A stretch of DNA of 64,000 nucleotides from DASYTH01 sp035762905 (lineage in GTDB: Bacteria; Actinomycetota; Actinomycetes; Mycobacteriales; Pseudonocardiaceae): contig NZ_DASUCC010000126.1 in NCBI RefSeq assembly GCF_035762905.1, positions 13,475-77,474 on the forward strand. The letters are read 5' to 3'. Made by a program: the position numbers and the translations under genes. The stretch's first letter is position 1. Each line of letters begins with the position of its first letter. Shown here one piece after another: positions 60,311 through 64,000 of the stretch. Below the pieces are notes generated by a model. That model had not been told where the DNA came from. It saw only the letters and a program-made list of their open reading frames with translations, and searched no databases.

Positions 60311-63300
60311 ATGTCCGCGTTTCCGCGATCGGTCCGCCGCTGGGCGACCCGCGGCCCCGCCGCCGCGGTGGTCGCACTGCTCACGCTCACGTTCCTGACC
60401 CCCGTCGCCGGCCCGGCGGCAGCCGCTCCCGACCCCACCAACCCCTGGACCAAGGTCGACAACCCGGCGGTCGCCAGCCGCTCCGCCCGGCCGGCCGACG
60501 TGCGCACCACCCGGTTCGCCGGGTACACATTGGACCGATCGGCCATGGCGGTCGGGCTGGACCGCGTCTCCCGGGCGCCGTCGGCCGTGATGACCCTGCC
60601 CACCCCGGCCGGCGAGTTGCAGCGCTTCGCCCTGGTCGAGTCGCCGGTGATGGAGCCCGGCCTGGCCGCGGCCCACCCGGAGATCAGAACCTACGCCGGC
60701 AAGGGCATCGACGACCCGACCGCGACCGTGCGCGCCGACCTCACCCCGCTGGGCTTCCACGCCTCGGTGCGCTCGACCAGCGGCGTCTGGTACATCGACC
60801 CGTACTTCCACCGCGACCAGAGCCTGTACGCCAGCTACTACGGCCACGACGTGGCCAACCCGCAGGGTCCGCTGGTGGAGCACGAGGAGGTCGAGCAGCT
60901 CGTCCAGGACCTGGCGCCGGTGCTGACCGAACCGGTCGTGCGGCTGCGCACCTACCGGCTGGCGCTGGTCACCGATCCGTCCTATGCCACGTTCTTCGGC
61001 GCGGAGAACGTCACCGCCGCCAAGGTCACCCTGGTCAACCGGGTGAACCAGATCTACGAGGACGAGACCGCGATCCGGCTCGTGCTGATCAACGACACCG
61101 ACCGGACCAACCTGAACACCGCCGCCATGGCGACCGAGCCGAACGGCCCGTGCGGTGCCGCGGCCTGTTACACGCCGGCCCAACTCGCCGGCTGCGCGGG
61201 CTCGACGCTCACCCGTAACGGGATCGTGCTCGGCCAGCTCGTCGGGGCCAGCAACTACGACGTCGGCCACATCGGGCTCGGCGTCGACGGCGGCGGCGTG
61301 GCCGGTCTCGGCGTGGTCGGCGGCGCGAACAAGGCGCGCGGCTGCACCGGGTTGCCGACCCCGGTCGGCGACTTCTATGCGGTGGACTACGTGGCGCACG
61401 AGATCGGCCACCAGTTCGCCGGCAACCACACGTTCAACGGCACGCAGCTCAACTGCTCCGGTGGCAACCGCAGCGCCGCCAACTCCTACGAGCCGGGCAG
61501 CGGTTCCTCGATCATGGCCTACGCCGGGATCTGCCGTCAGGACGACCTGCAGCCGCACAGCGACCCGTACTGGTCGCAGCGCAGCTACACCGAGATCACC
61601 ACGTTCATCAACTCCACCCGCCCGGCGATCAACGAGGTGCAGACCGTCTCGCTGCGCGAGTTCGACACCGACGGCGACAGCTTCGCGCTGACCTTCGGCG
61701 GAGCGCAGTCGGCTCCGATCGTGCGCGGCGTCAACTACACCGCCGCCGGGATCAAGGCCGCCATCGAGGGCATCGCGGGCTGGCCGGCCGGCGCCGAGGT
61801 CACCGTTGCCGGCTTCGGCGGCGGTGCGGCGTTCAACGACGCCGGGTTCCAGGTCACCTTCGGCACCGGTGCGCTGGCCGCCACCAACGTCGAGTCGCTC
61901 GGCCTGACCGCGACCAGCGGTGCCGCCGGCTTCGTCGGCGAGACCGTCAAGGGTGGCGCGGTGGACAACGGCGGCGTGACCGTCGAGGACACCGACAACC
62001 ACGCGCCGGTGGTCACCACCCCGGCCTCGTTCACGATCCCGACCCGCACGCCGTTCACGCTGTCCGGCAGCGCGACCGACTCCGACGGCGACGCGCTCAC
62101 CTACCTGTGGGAGCAGAACGACCGAGGCGGCGCCACCGGCACCGCGCTGACCAGCAACACCAAGACCAACGGACCGCTGTTCCGCCAGTTCGGCACCGCG
62201 GCCATCGTCAGCCCGGAGGACACGCTCGAGTACTACTCGCCGGGCGAGAACGCGGTGAACGGCGATCCCACCCGGGTGTTCCCGGACCTGGCGCAGATCG
62301 CGGCCGGGCACACCAACGCCGCGACCGGTCTCTGCCCGCCGGCACCGCCGCCGCCCACCTCCGGCGGCAGCAACGTGCCGGGCGAGATCCGGGACTGTTA
62401 CTCGGAGTTCCTGCCCACCGCCGACTGGGTCGGCATCGACAACTCCCGCACCCTGCATTTCCGGCTCACCGCGCGGGACGGCAACCTCGGCGCCGGCGGT
62501 GTCGGCAGCTCCGACACCGCGCTGGTGATCGCGCCGGAGGCCGGGCCGTTCCTGGTCACCTCGCAGAGTTCGGCCGAGACCGTGCGCGGCGGGTCCGCGC
62601 AGCCGGTCAGCTGGTCGGTCGCCGGCACCGACGCCGCCCCGATCGGCGTCACCGAGGTGCGGATCTCGCTGTCGCTGGACGGCGGCGCCACCTACCCGCA
62701 CGTGCTGGCCGAGCGCACGGCCAACGACGGCAGCGAGTCCGTGACCCTGCCCGACGTCGCCACGACCAAGGGCCGGATCAAGGTCGAGGCGGTCGGCAAC
62801 GTGTTCTTCGACCTCAGCGACGCCGACCTCACCATCCAGGCGTCCCCGCGGGTGTCCAACGACGCCCCGTCCGGAACCGCCACCGTGCAGTACAGCGATG
62901 CCCTGTCCCCGGCCCTCACGATCGGCGCCAGCGACCCGGACAGCGCCGGGACGACCCTGTCGGCGGTGGCCACCGGCCTGCCCGCCGGCCTCGAGCTGGT
63001 GCTCGCCGCCACCTCGGGTGACGACGCCCGGCCCGGCCTGCGCACCTGGACCGTGGCCGGCACCACGACCGCACCCCCGGGCGACTATCCCGTCACGGTC
63101 GCGGTGACCGACGACGTCGGCATCGTCGGCAGCACCGCATTCCTGATCCGAGTCACCCCGGAAAACGCGGAGGCCACCTACACCGGTGACTCCCTCACCG
63201 AAGCCCGCGACTCCGGCACGGTTCTCCTGCGCGCCACCGTCCGCGACAGCTCCGTCCTCCCCGGCGCCACCGACACCACCCCCGGTGACATCCGCACCGC

Positions 63301-63943
63301 CACGGTGTCATTCGTCGCCGCCGGTCGAACCCTCTGCACCGCCCCCATCGGCCTGCTCGGCACCCCCACAACGGACGCCTCAGCTAGCTGCACCGCCACC
63401 CTCCCCCAAGGCGTGCACCAGGTCTCCCCCCTCATCACCGGCAACTACACCGCCACCACCACGAGCCCGGTCGAAATCTTCCGCCCCCACAACAGCATCG
63501 TCATCGCCGGCACCACCCTCACCGCCTCCCAGTCGAGCGGCGCCTTCCCCGCCGACCCCGGCACCCGCATCGACACCACCCTCCTGATCTCGCACACCCG
63601 ATCCCACAACACCACCACCGGCCTAGCCACCGCCCAGTTCCAATCGGCCGGCCACCGCTACCAACTCCTCGCCACCGACTTCGCCACCTTCGGCGCCAAA
63701 CCCACCAACCGCCAACTCCACCTGAACCTCCGCGCCACCGCCAAACTCCTCGACATCACCAACCCCCACCGCCCCACCGTGGTCGCCACCAACCTCACCC
63801 TCCACCTCTCCGCCACCGACACCACCCACGACACCCTCGCTCTCACCCTCTACCAAGGCGCCCGCCTCATCCTCTCCACCAACTGGACCGGCGCCACCAC
63901 AACCCAACTCCCCCTCACCACCGGCAACATCCTGATCATCTAA
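60311..63943 (+). CDS. secreted reprolysin-like zinc metalloprotease with Ig/cadherin-like C-terminal domains
   Basis: A 1210-residue exoprotein. Signal peptide (1-40, Ala-rich cleavage site), prodomain-like region, and a metzincin catalytic domain with the zinc site HEIGHQFAGNH (His363, Glu364, His367, His373) and the Met-turn SIMAYAGIC. A PA-like or beta-rich insertion follows (about 460-560), then Ig/cadherin-type domains (PFTLSGSATDSDGDALTYLW) and a C-terminal region of about 250 residues without a named domain. No LAxTG anchor, so it is probably released. ATG at 60311 starts the signal peptide. From about 63180 on, codons shift almost wholly to C-ending forms. No sigma-28 motif upstream. 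Confidence 0.93.
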   Translation: MSAFPRSVRRWATRGPAAAVVALLTLTFLTPVAGPAAAAPDPTNPWTKVDNPAVASRSARPADVRTTRFAGYTLDRSAMAVGLDRVSRAPSAVMTLPTPAGELQRFALVESPVMEPGLAAAHPEIRTYAGKGIDDPTATVRADLTPLGFHASVRSTSGVWYIDPYFHRDQSLYASYYGHDVANPQGPLVEHEEVEQLVQDLAPVLTEPVVRLRTYRLALVTDPSYATFFGAENVTAAKVTLVNRVNQIYEDETAIRLVLINDTDRTNLNTAAMATEPNGPCGAAACYTPAQLAGCAGSTLTRNGIVLGQLVGASNYDVGHIGLGVDGGGVAGLGVVGGANKARGCTGLPTPVGDFYAVDYVAHEIGHQFAGNHTFNGTQLNCSGGNRSAANSYEPGSGSSIMAYAGICRQDDLQPHSDPYWSQRSYTEITTFINSTRPAINEVQTVSLREFDTDGDSFALTFGGAQSAPIVRGVNYTAAGIKAAIEGIAGWPAGAEVTVAGFGGGAAFNDAGFQVTFGTGALAATNVESLGLTATSGAAGFVGETVKGGAVDNGGVTVEDTDNHAPVVTTPASFTIPTRTPFTLSGSATDSDGDALTYLWEQNDRGGATGTALTSNTKTNGPLFRQFGTAAIVSPEDTLEYYSPGENAVNGDPTRVFPDLAQIAAGHTNAATGLCPPAPPPPTSGGSNVPGEIRDCYSEFLPTADWVGIDNSRTLHFRLTARDGNLGAGGVGSSDTALVIAPEAGPFLVTSQSSAETVRGGSAQPVSWSVAGTDAAPIGVTEVRISLSLDGGATYPHVLAERTANDGSESVTLPDVATTKGRIKVEAVGNVFFDLSDADLTIQASPRVSNDAPSGTATVQYSDALSPALTIGASDPDSAGTTLSAVATGLPAGLELVLAATSGDDARPGLRTWTVAGTTTAPPGDYPVTVAVTDDVGIVGSTAFLIRVTPENAEATYTGDSLTEARDSGTVLLRATVRDSSVLPGATDTTPGDIRTATVSFVAAGRTLCTAPIGLLGTPTTDASASCTATLPQGVHQVSPLITGNYTATTTSPVEIFRPHNSIVIAGTTLTASQSSGAFPADPGTRIDTTLLISHTRSHNTTTGLATAQFQSAGHRYQLLATDFATFGAKPTNRQLHLNLRATAKLLDITNPHRPTVVATNLTLHLSATDTTHDTLALTLYQGARLILSTNWTGATTTQLPLTTGNILII

Positions 63944-64000
63944 CCCACCCACCACCCACCCCCAACCCAACTCCAACCCAACCCAACCCAACGGCCGCCT
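63944..64000 (+). repeat. C-rich simple sequence at the window edge
   Basis: Short CCCACC and CCAAC units make up almost the whole 57 bases after the metalloprotease stop; there is hardly any G on this strand. No gene is visible before the window ends. Confidence 0.7.

Noticed and set aside
60209..62701. 830-residue minus-strand ORF opposite the metalloprotease
   Set aside because: The plus-strand frame has a signal peptide and a zinc-site motif; the minus frame has neither.

Overview
The window is high-GC actinobacterial DNA that carries almost a complete flagellar and chemotaxis gene cluster. A mycothiol-dependent formaldehyde dehydrogenase, an OtrA-type ribosomal protection factor, LAxTG sortase signals and frequent GTG/TTG starts all fit a mycothiol-making actinobacterium. 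A motile member of Pseudonocardiales or a related order is my inference; no rRNA or other taxonomic marker is present. No tRNA, rRNA, IS element or CRISPR array was seen.

Left flank (1-9.7 kb): the 3' end of an Ig-repeat surface protein with tandem LAxTG signals; then, on the minus strand, a coupled operon of a PAS sensor kinase with a degenerate ATPase domain, phosphoketolase and acetate kinase (an acetyl-phosphate pathway); divergent to it, an intact PAS histidine kinase with its OmpR-type regulator; and a small membrane protein.

Flagellar core (9.7-35 kb): minus strand flgN-flgK-flgL-fliW-csrA. Plus strand fliA; fliC; fliD-fliS-fliT-like; flgB-flgC-fliE-fliF-fliG-fliH-(small bridging ORF)-fliI-fliJ-(NlpC/P60+SLT hydrolase)-fliK-flgD-flgE; flbD-motA-motB-fliL; fliM-fliN-fliO-fliP-fliQ-fliR-flhB. 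L- and P-ring genes are absent, as expected for a Gram-positive. flgF, flgG, flgM and flhG are also not seen here.

Interruption and chemotaxis (35-55 kb): a small orphan gene and an XRE/TPR regulator separate flhB from the minus-strand series, which in transcription order runs cheA, cheW, MCP, an unknown gene, cheB, cheR, cheY, cheX, cheY, cheX, flhA, flhF-like, small membrane protein. Between cheA and a second MCP (plus strand) lie mscR and the OtrA-like factor.

Right flank (55-64 kb): a TPR-like hypothetical, a double-GNAT protein, an MFS exporter, a secreted subtilisin and a large secreted reprolysin-like metalloprotease.

The main regulatory result is a recurrent promoter, CTCA(G/A)-N15-G(C/T)CGAT, found ten times with exactly the same spacing. 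It lies upstream of fliC, flgB, flbD, fliM, flgN, flhA, cheB, cheA and both MCP genes, and reads as the sigma-28 (FliA) regulon of this organism. It corrects two start sites (cheA, second MCP). A second layer is suggested by csrA-fliW beside a flagellin leader with six GGA motifs.
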